From: Candidatus Thermoflexus tengchongensis
GTDB taxonomy: Bacteria; Chloroflexota; Anaerolineae; Thermoflexales; Thermoflexaceae
Assembly (NCBI GenBank): GCA_016842085.1
Contig: JAEVEX010000069.1
Span: 1 to 64,000 of the forward strand
Reading direction: 5' to 3'
DNA: 64,000 nt
Part shown: piece after piece, positions 26,201-34,346 of the stretch
How the letters are laid out: each line of letters opens with the position of its first letter
How positions within the stretch are numbered: the stretch's first letter is position 1
The notes under the pieces: model-generated
Told to the model about the DNA's origin: nothing
Databases searched by the model: none
The model's input: the letters and a program-made list of their open reading frames with translations, nothing else
Translations under genes and position numbers: made by a program

Positions 26201-29072
26201 CGTTCATCAGGCGGTTCGGATCCAGGATCGTTGCCGTAATCCGGCTGACCTCCGCCGCTGCCTGAAGCAGACGCGCCCGGCGCTCCGTCTCGCTGAACAG
26301 CTCCGCCCGCTGAAGGGCCAGCGCCGCGCCGCCCGCCAGGGCCATCGCCAGACGGAGTTCGTCGCCGGAGAACCAGCGCTCCCGCCGGCTATCCCATACT
26401 TCCACATGCCCGTAATAGCGATCCCCCACCACCAGCGGGATCAACAATACGGTCCGGCCCCCATATTGGGCCAGGAGCTGGGCCTCCGGCGCTCCCCGGG
26501 CCTCCAGCTCGCTCCGGCGCAGCACCAGCGGCTGCCGGCTCTCCCGCATCTGCGCGAAAAGCGGATAATCCCCATATCGGTAATAAACGCCGAGATCCGA
26601 GACCTGCTCCGCCGGACTGGCCTCGGGGGCGTAGAACTCGCTGATGGAGATAAATCCCTGGCCATCGGAGGTCTCTCGATCCACATAGGCGCTGGTCGCC
26701 CCCAATCCGGCGGTGAACGCCTGACAGACCCGGACCAGCACTTCCTCCAGCCCGGAGGCCTCCGCCAGGGAAGCGGCCACCTCATATAGCAACGCCTGCT
26801 CCCGCAGCCGTTGCTCCAGTAACTCAAAGAGGCGCCAGTTCTGCAACACCACGGCCGCTGTGTCCGCCAGTGCCTGCACCCGGCGGATGGCCCGATCTTC
26901 CAGTTCCAGCGGGCGCTGGACCCCCTGGGCGATCAGCCAGCCCCAGAAGGTCTCGCCGGCCCAGAGCGGGAAGAAGGCGATGGAGCGCACCCGATGTCGC
27001 AGGTAGAACGATCGGCTGACTTCATCCAGCCATGGATCCGCTGCCACATCCAGGACGAAAATCGGCTCCCGGGTGGGCTCCCGGGCGATGATGGGCAGTT
27101 CTGTTGTTGTATAACGCCGCAGATCGGTAAAGAGACCACGATCCCGGTCCCAGATCAACCGTGCCTGGAGCACCCGATCCTCTGGACGGGCATCCAGGTC
27201 CTCCACCAGGGTTAACACATAACGATCCACTCCCTGGGTGGGAAGATAAGCCAGCAAGGCCCGGGCGGCCGCCTCGATGGACGTCGCGGAAGTCAGATCC
27301 CGGGTGGCCAGGTAGAGGGCCCGGGTCTCTTCCAGCGCGGATTGGGCCTGCTGATAAAGCCGCGCGTTCTCGATGGCCACAGCGAGTTGATCGGCCAGGA
27401 TCTGAAGCACCGAGAGCGCGCCGGCATCGAAGACTTCCTCCAGGGTGCTCTGAACATCCAGGGCGCCAATGATCCGATCCCCGATCTTCAGCGGGAAAGC
27501 GGCTTCCGAACGGGTCTCCGGAAGCAACTCATTCTTGAAATGCACGGGGTCCTCTGCCGTCCGCTGGGCCACCCGGGGCCGTCCGTTCGCCGTCACCCAT
27601 CCGATGAGGCTACGCCCGCCCACCTCGAGCCGATGCCCGCGCTCCTTCAGTTTGCGGCCGATCTCCCCGGTGGACTCGCGCAACACCGCCCACTGGCCGC
27701 TTTCGTCGATCAGGAACACCGAGGCGTGATAATAGCCCAGGCGATCCCGAATCAGGTTCACCGCCGTCCGCAGGAGCTCGTCCAGATCCAGCATGGAGGC
27801 GATCAGGCGGCCCATCTCCGCGGCCGTCTGGAGCTGGTGGGTCCGCTCCTGCACCCGCCGCTCCAGGTTCTGGTAGAGGTCCTGCAGGCGAAGCGCCATC
27901 GTGTTGAACGTTTCCGCCAGCACCCCCAGCTCATCCCGCGAGGTGACCGGGACACGGACGTTCAGCTGGCCGGTCCCGAGACGGCGAGCAGCCTCTGTCA
28001 ATTGCCCGAGCGGCCGGGTGAGGGAAGACGAGGCCAGGAAAGACAGCGCGATGGCGATCCCCCCCAGCACCAGCGTCCAGAGCAAAGCCTGGCGGCCCAG
28101 GCGCTCCACGGGGGCCATGGCCTCGTCCTCCCGCTGCAACACCGCCAGGAGCCACCCCCGTTCCTCGAGGGATGGGAATCGATATCCGATCCCCATCCCG
28201 ACCCGGCTATACGCGATCAGCCACTCGGAAGTGAGCAGGCTCCCTTCAGCTTGAGCTCCCGCTCCCAGAATCGGGGTAAGATCGGTTACCCGCTGCTCCC
28301 GATGGAGCAGCCCCAGGGGATCCATCAGGACCGTTCCATCGCGATCGACCAGCAGCGCTCGACCCGTCTGGCCGGTCCGAAACTGGCTGAGGATCTCCAG
28401 GATCTGCGAAGCGCCATAAGCGCTCCGGAGCACCCCCACCACCTGACGGGTATCCCGGCGATAGACGGGGACCGCGAGATAAACCACGGAGGTCTGGAGG
28501 TCCTCATCGAACTGGAGGGTGCTGATATAGGGAGCGCCCTGCCCCTGGTTCCAGGCCCCCTGCCACCAGGGCTCCTGATCAAAGCGATAGGCCCGCGTGG
28601 GCTCTGTAGCCGCAATCACAACCCCGTAGGCATCGGTTAAGAGGAGATGGAAATGGCCGGAGAGGCGATTTCGAAAGGCGCGGAGCGCTTCCGCCGCCGG
28701 GCTCTGCAGAACTCGCCGCCACAAACTGGAGTCCGGCTGGGTCTTCCAGATCAATTCCTCCTGCTGGATCGCCTGGGCCCTTAACGTCGGGTCCGCATAG
28801 CGGGCGGAATGATCGAGCGCCTCGAAAGCCAGGATTTCTTCCTCCGCCTCAATGCTCAGGAGCTCGATCTGGTGCCAGAGGTTCTGCTCCAGAGCCGCCC
28901 GCTGGGTGCGCGCCACTCCCTGGAATTCCTCCACAATCCGTCTCTGGAGGGCGTTCTCCAGCAAGCGCTCGGCCACCTCCACCGTCCCGACCACGCTCAC
29001 CAGAACGATCAGGATGAAGCCGGCCAGGAATTTCCAGCGCAGGGGCCATGAGCCCCAATCCAGCGTCACCAT
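23280..29072 (-). CDS. Very large hybrid sensor histidine kinase: Cache, HAMP, six GAF, two receivers
   Basis: A 1930-residue membrane sensor. Order by eye: TM1 about 14-34; extracytoplasmic Cache-like sensor 40-325; TM2 about 330-350; HAMP to about 405 (SLTRPLGQLTEAARRLGTG); a coiled coil; six GAF domains (about 430-1440); HisKA with the phosphorylated His in FIANMSHELRTPLN (about 1470); HATPase with N box LSNAAKFTDQG and G boxes GTGLGLAIARRLV; then two receivers (TLDIMMPQKDG and ILDLMMPEMDG). GAF 1, 4 and 6 are close repeats of each other (RLIASMLDLDELL, YYHASVF, KERGHRLEVGG-type blocks). The ATG at 29072 follows GAGGAGGGGGG. Two separate receiver genes lie immediately upstream, so a multi-step phosphorelay is likely. 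Ligand and output are unknown. Confidence 0.9.
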   Translation of the reverse strand: MVTLDWGSWPLRWKFLAGFILIVLVSVVGTVEVAERLLENALQRRIVEEFQGVARTQRAALEQNLWHQIELLSIEAEEEILAFEALDHSARYADPTLRAQAIQQEELIWKTQPDSSLWRRVLQSPAAEALRAFRNRLSGHFHLLLTDAYGVVIAATEPTRAYRFDQEPWWQGAWNQGQGAPYISTLQFDEDLQTSVVYLAVPVYRRDTRQVVGVLRSAYGASQILEILSQFRTGQTGRALLVDRDGTVLMDPLGLLHREQRVTDLTPILGAGAQAEGSLLTSEWLIAYSRVGMGIGYRFPSLEERGWLLAVLQREDEAMAPVERLGRQALLWTLVLGGIAIALSFLASSSLTRPLGQLTEAARRLGTGQLNVRVPVTSRDELGVLAETFNTMALRLQDLYQNLERRVQERTHQLQTAAEMGRLIASMLDLDELLRTAVNLIRDRLGYYHASVFLIDESGQWAVLRESTGEIGRKLKERGHRLEVGGRSLIGWVTANGRPRVAQRTAEDPVHFKNELLPETRSEAAFPLKIGDRIIGALDVQSTLEEVFDAGALSVLQILADQLAVAIENARLYQQAQSALEETRALYLATRDLTSATSIEAAARALLAYLPTQGVDRYVLTLVEDLDARPEDRVLQARLIWDRDRGLFTDLRRYTTTELPIIAREPTREPIFVLDVAADPWLDEVSRSFYLRHRVRSIAFFPLWAGETFWGWLIAQGVQRPLELEDRAIRRVQALADTAAVVLQNWRLFELLEQRLREQALLYEVAASLAEASGLEEVLVRVCQAFTAGLGATSAYVDRETSDGQGFISISEFYAPEASPAEQVSDLGVYYRYGDYPLFAQMRESRQPLVLRRSELEARGAPEAQLLAQYGGRTVLLIPLVVGDRYYGHVEVWDSRRERWFSGDELRLAMALAGGAALALQRAELFSETERRARLLQAAAEVSRITATILDPNRLMNEAVELIRDRFDYYYVGWFVPDEDGKWMVLAAGTGEPGRIMKERGHRLEIGGQSMVGWAAAHRRARIALDVGLEPVRFANPLLPLTRSEIALPMIVRGELVGVLDIQSEQPAAFTEEDIRALQVMADQLATAWQNARLYAQAQDQARELATLHRLAVEFSRSLNMVEILEAVCRAFVEVLGADHSGAALWEKGRDYGIVVAEYPHQGFLGVRIQVDNAFTRQAMETGEPQWAWDVLQDERLEATGPLLASLGIRSIAVVPLVARGEVIATVGLDYLQTHHRFTPEELRLVQTIAQQAAVALENALLYEQAQRQARRIQTAAEISRIIVSVLDVEALLQQAVDLVRERFDYYYVGAFILDPSGEWAVLRAGTGEAGRQMVARGHRLRVGGESMIGQACARKQPVIAQDVSEAEARYINPLLPDTRAEMALPLIVGDRVLGALTIQADRPHAFSPEDLTVLGIVADNLAVALQNAMLYEEQKLTAERLRELDRLKTQFIANMSHELRTPLNSIIGFSRVILKGIDGPLTEAQRQDLTAIYNAGQHLLGLINDILDLSKIEAGRMELHFTEVDLREIIRGVMSTAVGLTRDKPIELRQEVPEDLPPAWADAQRARQILLNLVSNAAKFTDQGFIAVRAWADEAFVTIAVQDTGIGIPKEKQEEIFQEFTQVESGTTRRYGGTGLGLAIARRLVELMGGRIWVESEVGKGSTFFFTLPRARPSAPAEPRSGRPVVLCVDDDPGVITLYRRYLEKHGFEVVGLTDPQGVLEVVRRVRPDVITLDIMMPQKDGWAILQELKTDPETRRIPVIICSIVDERGRGFSLGAAEYLVKPFTEEELLEAIQRVDGRPGPLRVLVIDDSEADRQLIRRVLERMGGYQVLEASGGQEGTALARRERPDLVILDLMMPEMDGFMVVEALKEDPATRLIPIIVLTAKSLTEEDRQRLNGRIEALLQKVGVDPDALLAEIVEVLQRSRSS

Positions 29073-29084
29073 CTTCCCCCCTCC

Positions 29085-29516
29085 TCAGCCCAGGGTCCAC
29101 ACCCCCTCGCCGGCGAGGATGCGGCGGATCTGATCCGGGAACGCGTCGGGGTCGATCGGCTTCCCGATAAAGCCATCGAAACCGGCTTCCCGGGCCCGCC
29201 GCATATTATCCTCCGTGGCCTCCGCCGATACCGCCACCACCCGGGTTCCCCGGAAGCGGGGGTCGGCGCGGATCTGGCGAAGCACTTCATAGCCATCCTC
29301 GTAAGGCAGATGGATGTCCAGCAGGATGAGGTCGATCCGGGGCAGCTGCCCGGCGAACTCCAGGACCTGCCATCCGGAAGCTTTCCACTGGATGTCCCGC
29401 ACCCCGAGATAGCCCAGGAGGCGCGCGATCAGCACAAAGTTCTGGAGGTTGTCCTCCACCACCAGGATCGTCGCTTCGCGGGGATCCACCGGAGGCTGGA
29501 TCCGTTCACCGGCCAT
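29085..29516 (-). CDS. Single-domain response regulator
   Basis: A 143-residue receiver. The acidic residues are in ILVVEDNLQNFVL, the phosphoacceptor in LILLDIHLPYEDGYEVL, the switch Ser in VVAVSAEATEDN and the Lys in DGFIGKPIDPDAFPD. There is no output domain. Its start at 29516 overlaps the end of the preceding receiver gene by 11 bases, and the hybrid kinase gene starts 12 bases after its stop, so all three form one operon. It probably relays phosphate to or from the kinase. Confidence 0.9.
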   Translation of the reverse strand: MAGERIQPPVDPREATILVVEDNLQNFVLIARLLGYLGVRDIQWKASGWQVLEFAGQLPRIDLILLDIHLPYEDGYEVLRQIRADPRFRGTRVVAVSAEATEDNMRRAREAGFDGFIGKPIDPDAFPDQIRRILAGEGVWTLG

Positions 29517-29895
29517 GAGGCGCCTCCTCGTTCTTCAGGAAAGCCGCGATCTGCTCCGGCAAGGCATCCACATCGATCGGCTTGGGGATATAGCCATCAC
29601 ACCCCGTGGCCAGGGCGCGCTCCCGCGTGCCGCGGATCACATCGGCCGTGAGGGCGACAATGGGGACCCCATGGAGATGGGGCATCTGCTTGAACCGGCG
29701 GACCAGTTCGTAGCCATCGATATCGGGGAGGTGGAGATCCACCAGGATCAGATCGGGGCGCATGGAGCGGGCCAGCTCCAGCCCTCTGGGCCCATCCTCC
29801 GCTTCCACCACCCGATACCCCTCGGCCTCCAGGATCCGCCGGACCAGCAATCGGTTTTCAAAGTTGTCTTCAATATATAAAATCACAGAGCCCAT
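29506..29895 (-). CDS. Single-domain response regulator
   Basis: A 129-residue receiver, first gene of the kinase operon. The acidic residues are in VILYIEDNFENRLLV, the phosphoacceptor in LILVDLHLPDIDGYELV, the switch Thr in IVALTADVIRG and the Lys in DGYIPKPIDVDALPE. The ATG at 29895 follows TGGAGGT; upstream in-frame codons lack a ribosome-binding site. It is clearly related to the next receiver (29085-29516), most likely by tandem duplication. Confidence 0.9.
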   Translation of the reverse strand: MGSVILYIEDNFENRLLVRRILEAEGYRVVEAEDGPRGLELARSMRPDLILVDLHLPDIDGYELVRRFKQMPHLHGVPIVALTADVIRGTRERALATGCDGYIPKPIDVDALPEQIAAFLKNEEAPHGR

Positions 29896-30468
29896 CGGAC
29901 CTCCAGCGGCAGGCGCTCGGAATTCCCTGGAAGCTTGTAAGACCGACCGATCGCCAGGGGCGACTCGCCCGGCCCAGGCCCACAAACTCGTCCTGGAAGA
30001 ATTTTCCCTGAATTCTCCCTGTGTGGCAAGATTGCTCTAACCCTGCTTAGAACGAATGCCCTTCCGCTTCTCCTTCGGGAGGCGGGAGCAAAGATTTCAG
30101 AAAACCCACCGTATAACCCCTCCCTGTCGAAGGCGTCTCACCTGCCTTTGGGATCCTGCAGGATGGAACAGGGGGAGGCACAATGCCCCAGGCAGGCATG
30201 GATTGTCTGAAAAAATTAACGCATAAAATTAACCGAAGAAAGAGGATGAGGGTTACGGGGAAGATATGAGGTGCCTTCGGCGCTCCGGCCGATCCCTGGA
30301 GCTTCCGGGAGCACATTGTGTGGGGACCTGGGCCGGGGGCGGCTGGTGCCATCATCGGCCGATTTCCATTCATCATCGCCAAACGCATCAACGCCCTGTG
30401 TGGCATGCCCGGCCCCCTCGCTTGGCAACGCAATGCCGGCGAACCCATTCATAAAGGGAGGGAATTCG
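29896..30468 (+). promoter_or_regulatory. 573-bp divergent intergenic region with a possible argJ promoter
   Basis: This gap separates the leftward kinase operon from rightward argJ. An AT-rich block (30203-30240) holds TTGTCT (30203-30208) and TAAAAT (30224-30229) with a 15-bp spacer, shorter than ideal, and the direct repeat AAATTAACGCAT/AAATTAACCG. About 230 nt of leader would precede argJ. No ARG-box-like operator or T-box is seen. A minus-strand reading frame here is not convincing as a gene. Confidence 0.3.
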
Positions 30469-31668
30469 ATGAGTGTGACAGCACCTCAGGGATTTCGAGC
30501 CGCAGCGGTCGCCTGTGGGATCAAAGCCAGCGGGGCGCTGGATCTGGCCCTGGTGGCCAGCACCCGCCCCTGCACCGCCGCCGCCGTCTTCACCACGAAC
30601 CAGGTCAAGGCGGCGCCCGTTCGCTACGATCAGGCGATGCTGGCCCACCGACGCGCCGGCTTCCGCGCCGTGGTGATCAATTCCGGGAACGCCAACGCGT
30701 GCACCGGCCCGCAGGGACTCTCGGACGTCTACCGCGTGACCGAGCTGGCCGGCTTCCTCCTGGGTTTCCCGGCGGATACGATCCTGATGATGTCCACCGG
30801 GGTGATCGGCGTCCCGCTGCCGGTCGATAAAATCCGCGCCGGGCTGATGCGCGCCGTCCCCGCCCTCTCCGAAGCGGGGGGCGAAGCAGCCGCCCGCGCC
30901 ATCATGACCACTGACACCCGCCCCAAGATGGCGGTCCGCCACCTCACCATCCATGGCGCCCCGGTGACCATTGGGGGGATGGCCAAGGGGGCTGGGATGA
31001 TCCATCCCCACATGGCGACGATGCTGGCCCTGATCACCACCGACGCGGAGATCGATGCGGATCGTCTGCAGACGCTCCTCCGCTCTGCGGTGGATGCGAG
31101 CTTCCACCGGATCACGATCGATGGGGATCAAAGCACCAATGACACGGTGATGATCCTGGCCAACGGAGCGGCAGGAGTGGCGGTGGACGAAGCCTCCATG
31201 CCGCTTTTTGGGGAAGCCCTGACGGATCTCTGCATGGAGCTGGCGAAAGCCATCGTCCAGGACGGCGAAGGGGCCACGAAGTTTGTGGAAATTCGAGTGC
31301 GGGGCGCGCGCACGCCGGAGGAGGCGCGTCGGATCGCCCGCCATATCGCCCGCTCGCCGCTGGTGAAGACCGCGTTCTACGGGGAGGATCCGAACTGGGG
31401 GCGGATCCTCGCCGCCGCCGGGGCCGCGGGCGTGACGTTCGACCCCGACGCGGTCTCCCTCTGGATCCAGCGGGAGAACGAGCCGCCCCTGCTGCTTTTC
31501 GACCGGGGCGCTCCAGCCCTTTACTTCGAAGAAGAAGCCCGCCGCATCTTTCAGGCTCCTTCCTTCCGGGTGCTTCTTGATCTGGATATGGGAGATGGGG
31601 AGGATTGGGTCTGGACCTGCGATCTTTCTCATGAATATGTGACCATCAACGGGAAGTATCGCACATAG
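30469..31668 (+). CDS. argJ: Arginine biosynthesis bifunctional protein ArgJ
   Basis: A 399-residue glutamate N-acetyltransferase/amino-acid N-acetyltransferase. It moves the acetyl group from acetylornithine to glutamate, and in bifunctional forms also makes acetylglutamate from acetyl-CoA. The self-cleavage site is in KGAGMIHPHMATMLALITTDA, where the bond before the Thr is cut to give alpha and beta chains. TIDGDQSTNDTVMILANG, near the start of the beta chain, and the closing WGRILAAAG block also match. The ATG at 30469 follows AAAGGGAGGG. A metallopeptidase/deacylase gene follows 8 bases downstream, so the two form an operon. Confidence 0.95.
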   Translation: MSVTAPQGFRAAAVACGIKASGALDLALVASTRPCTAAAVFTTNQVKAAPVRYDQAMLAHRRAGFRAVVINSGNANACTGPQGLSDVYRVTELAGFLLGFPADTILMMSTGVIGVPLPVDKIRAGLMRAVPALSEAGGEAAARAIMTTDTRPKMAVRHLTIHGAPVTIGGMAKGAGMIHPHMATMLALITTDAEIDADRLQTLLRSAVDASFHRITIDGDQSTNDTVMILANGAAGVAVDEASMPLFGEALTDLCMELAKAIVQDGEGATKFVEIRVRGARTPEEARRIARHIARSPLVKTAFYGEDPNWGRILAAAGAAGVTFDPDAVSLWIQRENEPPLLLFDRGAPALYFEEEARRIFQAPSFRVLLDLDMGDGEDWVWTCDLSHEYVTINGKYRT

Positions 31669-31676
31669 GAGGCCTC

Positions 31677-32783
31677 TTGATTCGCATGGAGAACCTGGAG
31701 GCTTTCCTTCGAGACCTGCTCACCCGGATGATCGCCATCCCCTCCCCAAGTGGCGAGGAAGGCGCTCTGATCGCGTTTCTGGAGAGCTGGTTCCGGGAGC
31801 GCGGCTTTCCTGTCGCGCGCTTCCCGGTTCCGGATTACCCATGGCCGAATCTTCTCATCCATCCCCAGCCTCGCCCCCGATTGCTGATCACGGCCCACCT
31901 GGATACCGTGCCTCCCCTGGATCATTCCCATCCTTATACGGCCGTCGAACGCAACGGCCGGATCTACGGTTTGGGAAGCGCCGATGTCAAAGGAGGGCTG
32001 GCCGCTCTGATGGCCGCCTTAGCGCTTCTGGGGGCGGAACGCCTAGCCGGTTCGCCGGTCAGCATCGCCCTCACAGTCGACGAAGAAAACATGGGGCGAG
32101 GGGCAGAGGCCCTGGCCCGGGCCTGCCGGCCGGAGGCGGTGCTGGCGATCGAGCCCACCGATCTGACGATCAGCATCGCGGAAGCGGGAACCATGGAGCT
32201 CGCACTGGAGATCCGGGGCCGGCCGGCCCACGGCTCTGTGGTGGAGCGGGGCCAGAACGCGATCCGGGAAGCGCTGGAGATCCTGCGGGAACTGGAATCC
32301 CTCCCCGCCCTCCAGGCCCAGCATCCCCGGATCGGTCGCGGCGCCGTGACCCCCCTGTTCATTCGCGGCGGCGAACGGGCGCTGGTGATCCCGGATCGGT
32401 GCGAACTCCATCTGGACATCCGGTGGCTGCCGGGCATCTCCCGGGAAACCTTTGTGGGGGAAATCGAATCCGTGCTCGCCCGCCACCCGGCCGTCTGGCG
32501 CATCCTGGATCTTTCCCCTCCCTTTGAGACCCCCGAGGAGGCTCCGGCGGTTCAGATGCTCGCGGCTGCGTTGACCGAGGCCAGCCTTCCGGTCCGTTTC
32601 AGCGGGATGCCCAGCTGGACGGACGCCGAGCCCTTCGCCCGATATGGAGCCCAGGCGATCGTCTTCGGGCCCGGGACCCTCGCCCTCGCCCACACACCGG
32701 AGGAGCACGTCTCCATTTCGGAGCTCATCGATGCGGCCCGGGTGTTCCTCGCGTTGATTCGCAGGGCCATGTCTTCCACATGA
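31677..32783 (+). CDS. M20-family amidohydrolase (ArgE/DapE-like deacylase)
   Basis: A 368-residue zinc enzyme of the ArgE/DapE/acetyl-lysine deacetylase family. Metal ligands and catalytic residues are in ITAHLDTVPP, GLGSADVKGGLAAL, TVDEENMGRG, and near the end GPGTLALAHTPEEHVSI. The dimerisation domain begins around ELALEIRGRPAHGS. Its place directly after argJ suggests deacetylation of N-acetylornithine or a related intermediate, though an ArgJ pathway does not strictly need it. The TTG at 31677 has AGGAGG four bases upstream; an ATG at 31686 with a 13-base spacing is the alternative. Substrate is inferred from context only. Confidence 0.85.
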   Translation: MIRMENLEAFLRDLLTRMIAIPSPSGEEGALIAFLESWFRERGFPVARFPVPDYPWPNLLIHPQPRPRLLITAHLDTVPPLDHSHPYTAVERNGRIYGLGSADVKGGLAALMAALALLGAERLAGSPVSIALTVDEENMGRGAEALARACRPEAVLAIEPTDLTISIAEAGTMELALEIRGRPAHGSVVERGQNAIREALEILRELESLPALQAQHPRIGRGAVTPLFIRGGERALVIPDRCELHLDIRWLPGISRETFVGEIESVLARHPAVWRILDLSPPFETPEEAPAVQMLAAALTEASLPVRFSGMPSWTDAEPFARYGAQAIVFGPGTLALAHTPEEHVSISELIDAARVFLALIRRAMSST

Positions 32784-32859
32784 AAAGGGATGCGACGGGC
32801 TTCCCTGTGGGGGGGTACGCCGTCTGCCGGCTGGCCCACAGGGCGATCGGCCCAAACGG

Positions 32860-32907
32860 GTAGGAGCCGCTTCAGCGGCGACAGGTCGGTGCTGAAGTCT
32901 CTCCTGC
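32860..32907. repeat. GTAGGAGC palindromic repeat
   Basis: GTAGGAG-N3-CTTCAGC pairs with GCTGAAG-N3-CTCCTGC to make an interrupted hairpin of 48 bases. It lies in the 291-bp convergent gap 32784-33074. GTAGGAGC-type fragments also occur inverted at 5105-5119 and 50787-50798. It may serve as a bidirectional terminator, but no T run is present. Confidence 0.55.
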
Positions 32908-33040
32908 CGGTCTCCGGACGGGCCAAGCGGGACCAGTGGGCCGCTCCGAAGGCCCGCCGGGAACCGGCGCAAAAGATATTCGGAGAAAGCCGCCAGCTTC
33001 AATGAGCGCACAGGCCTCTTTCTCCCCGGGGTCCGGACCA

Positions 33041-33085
33041 GCCCCAAAAGCCTCCCCAGGAAGCGGCCAGCGGCCTAATCCCTGA
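33041..33085 (+). repeat. Dispersed intergenic repeat, module B copy
   Basis: GCCCCAAAAGCCTCCCCAGG followed by GCGGCCAGCGGCCTAATCCC matches module B. Its last bases supply the stop codon of the minus-strand nuclease gene, so the repeat has replaced or joined the gene's original 3' end. Confidence 0.6.
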
Positions 33086-34283
33086 TTGAAAAGCCATGCG
33101 AATCCCCCCACAGGGCGCTGCCCAGGCGGGCTATACGACGCATCAGACTTTCCCGCAGACTCCACCAGCGCTCCGGGCTGGCCTGGAGATCGATCCGCTC
33201 CAGGGCGATCTGCGCCCAGCGACGGGCCTCCATCGGATCCCGCCGAACGCGCTCGTAGTAGCGGGCCAGCCGGGCCGCCGGAAGCACCTCGTCCGGGATC
33301 TCCATCGCCCACTCCTGCCAGACCCGGGCGGCCTCCTCCAGGCGTCCCATCCGACGCAACAGGGTCCCCAGCGCATGCCACGCCGCCCGACGGAGCTCCA
33401 GGTCCTCCCCTTCCTCCTCCAGCGCCCGGCGAAAGGCCCGCTCGGCAGCTTCCCAGCGGCCGCTCTCCTGATACCACCGGCCCAGCTGCACCCAGTCCCA
33501 ACCCTGAACCGCGGGGTCGATCTCGGGCGTCTCGAACAGATGGGCCAGCCGGGCCGCCAGGATCACCATGGAAAGCACATCCTGGCGGTTATGAAGGAAT
33601 ACCCCTTCCAGCAGATCCAGATCCCGGGTTTGCAGATAAGACCAGTAACGGGTAGGGATCTCGTAGCCGGGCACATCGTCCGGAGAACGCTCCAGCCCCA
33701 GCACCGCCTCCTCCAGGGCGGCCAGCGCCCGGGAGGGAAGGCGACGCCGCCAGAGACGACGGGCAGTGGGTAAAAGATCCCAGTGCGGGACGTCCAGGCC
33801 CGGCCAGCGAAGCCGCTGAATCGCAAGGCGCATCTCGATCAGGGGAAGATCAAAGCCCCGCCCGTTGAACGTCACCAGTCCCTGCACCCCACGGGTCAGG
33901 GCCAGGAAGGCCTGCCAGAACGCCGGCTCCATCGCTGGATCAGCGAGGAAGAGCTGGCGGAACACCAGCGCCTCCCCCTCGATCCGGGCGAAACCAATGA
34001 GGAAAACCATCGTCCCCGCCCCTCCCACCAGCCCGGTGGTCTCTGTATCCAGGAAGAGCACCCCTTCCGGCGGGATGTCCAGCCAGTCCGGATGGCCCGC
34101 CAGGGTTGCCACCGCTTCCCGCGGGGCCCTCCGCCAGGCTTCCAGCGGAAGATCCCCATGCCATGTGAACAGCGGCAGGGATTCCTCCCACAGGCGGACT
34201 CCCTCTCCCTGCGAAGGAGGAGATCCCATCCGATCCGGGCGGCTTCCTCGAAGCCGGCGCCATCGCGCTTCCAGGGATTCCAT
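33075..34283 (-). CDS. DnaQ/YprB-like RNase H-fold exonuclease with TPR tail
   Basis: A 402-residue putative 3'-5' nuclease. Exo I is VLFLDTETTG with the metal-binding D79 and E81; Exo II is VTFNGRGFDLPLIEMR; Exo III is FLHNRQDVLSMV. This DEDD arrangement matches the YprB ribonuclease-H-like domain. From about residue 270 TPR-like helices follow (WDWVQLGRWYQESGRWEAAERAFRRAL and LGTLLRRMGRLEEAARVWQEWA). The start ATG at 34283 is preceded by GAAGGTG. It lies 63 bp downstream of serS on the same strand. DNA or RNA as substrate is undecided. Confidence 0.82.
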   Translation of the reverse strand: MESLEARWRRLRGSRPDRMGSPPSQGEGVRLWEESLPLFTWHGDLPLEAWRRAPREAVATLAGHPDWLDIPPEGVLFLDTETTGLVGGAGTMVFLIGFARIEGEALVFRQLFLADPAMEPAFWQAFLALTRGVQGLVTFNGRGFDLPLIEMRLAIQRLRWPGLDVPHWDLLPTARRLWRRRLPSRALAALEEAVLGLERSPDDVPGYEIPTRYWSYLQTRDLDLLEGVFLHNRQDVLSMVILAARLAHLFETPEIDPAVQGWDWVQLGRWYQESGRWEAAERAFRRALEEEGEDLELRRAAWHALGTLLRRMGRLEEAARVWQEWAMEIPDEVLPAARLARYYERVRRDPMEARRWAQIALERIDLQASPERWWSLRESLMRRIARLGSALWGDSHGFSIRD

Positions 34284-34346
34284 CTCACACCTTCGATGGA
34301 TGAGGGCTTACGGTCTTCACATCTCTATATGCGGTTGCTCCGGGAT

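Noticed and set aside
30047-30448. Minus-strand 133-codon frame upstream of the kinase operon
   Set aside because: Composition is unlike a protein (many Pro, Gly, Arg), there is no ribosome-binding site and it runs through the likely argJ promoter.
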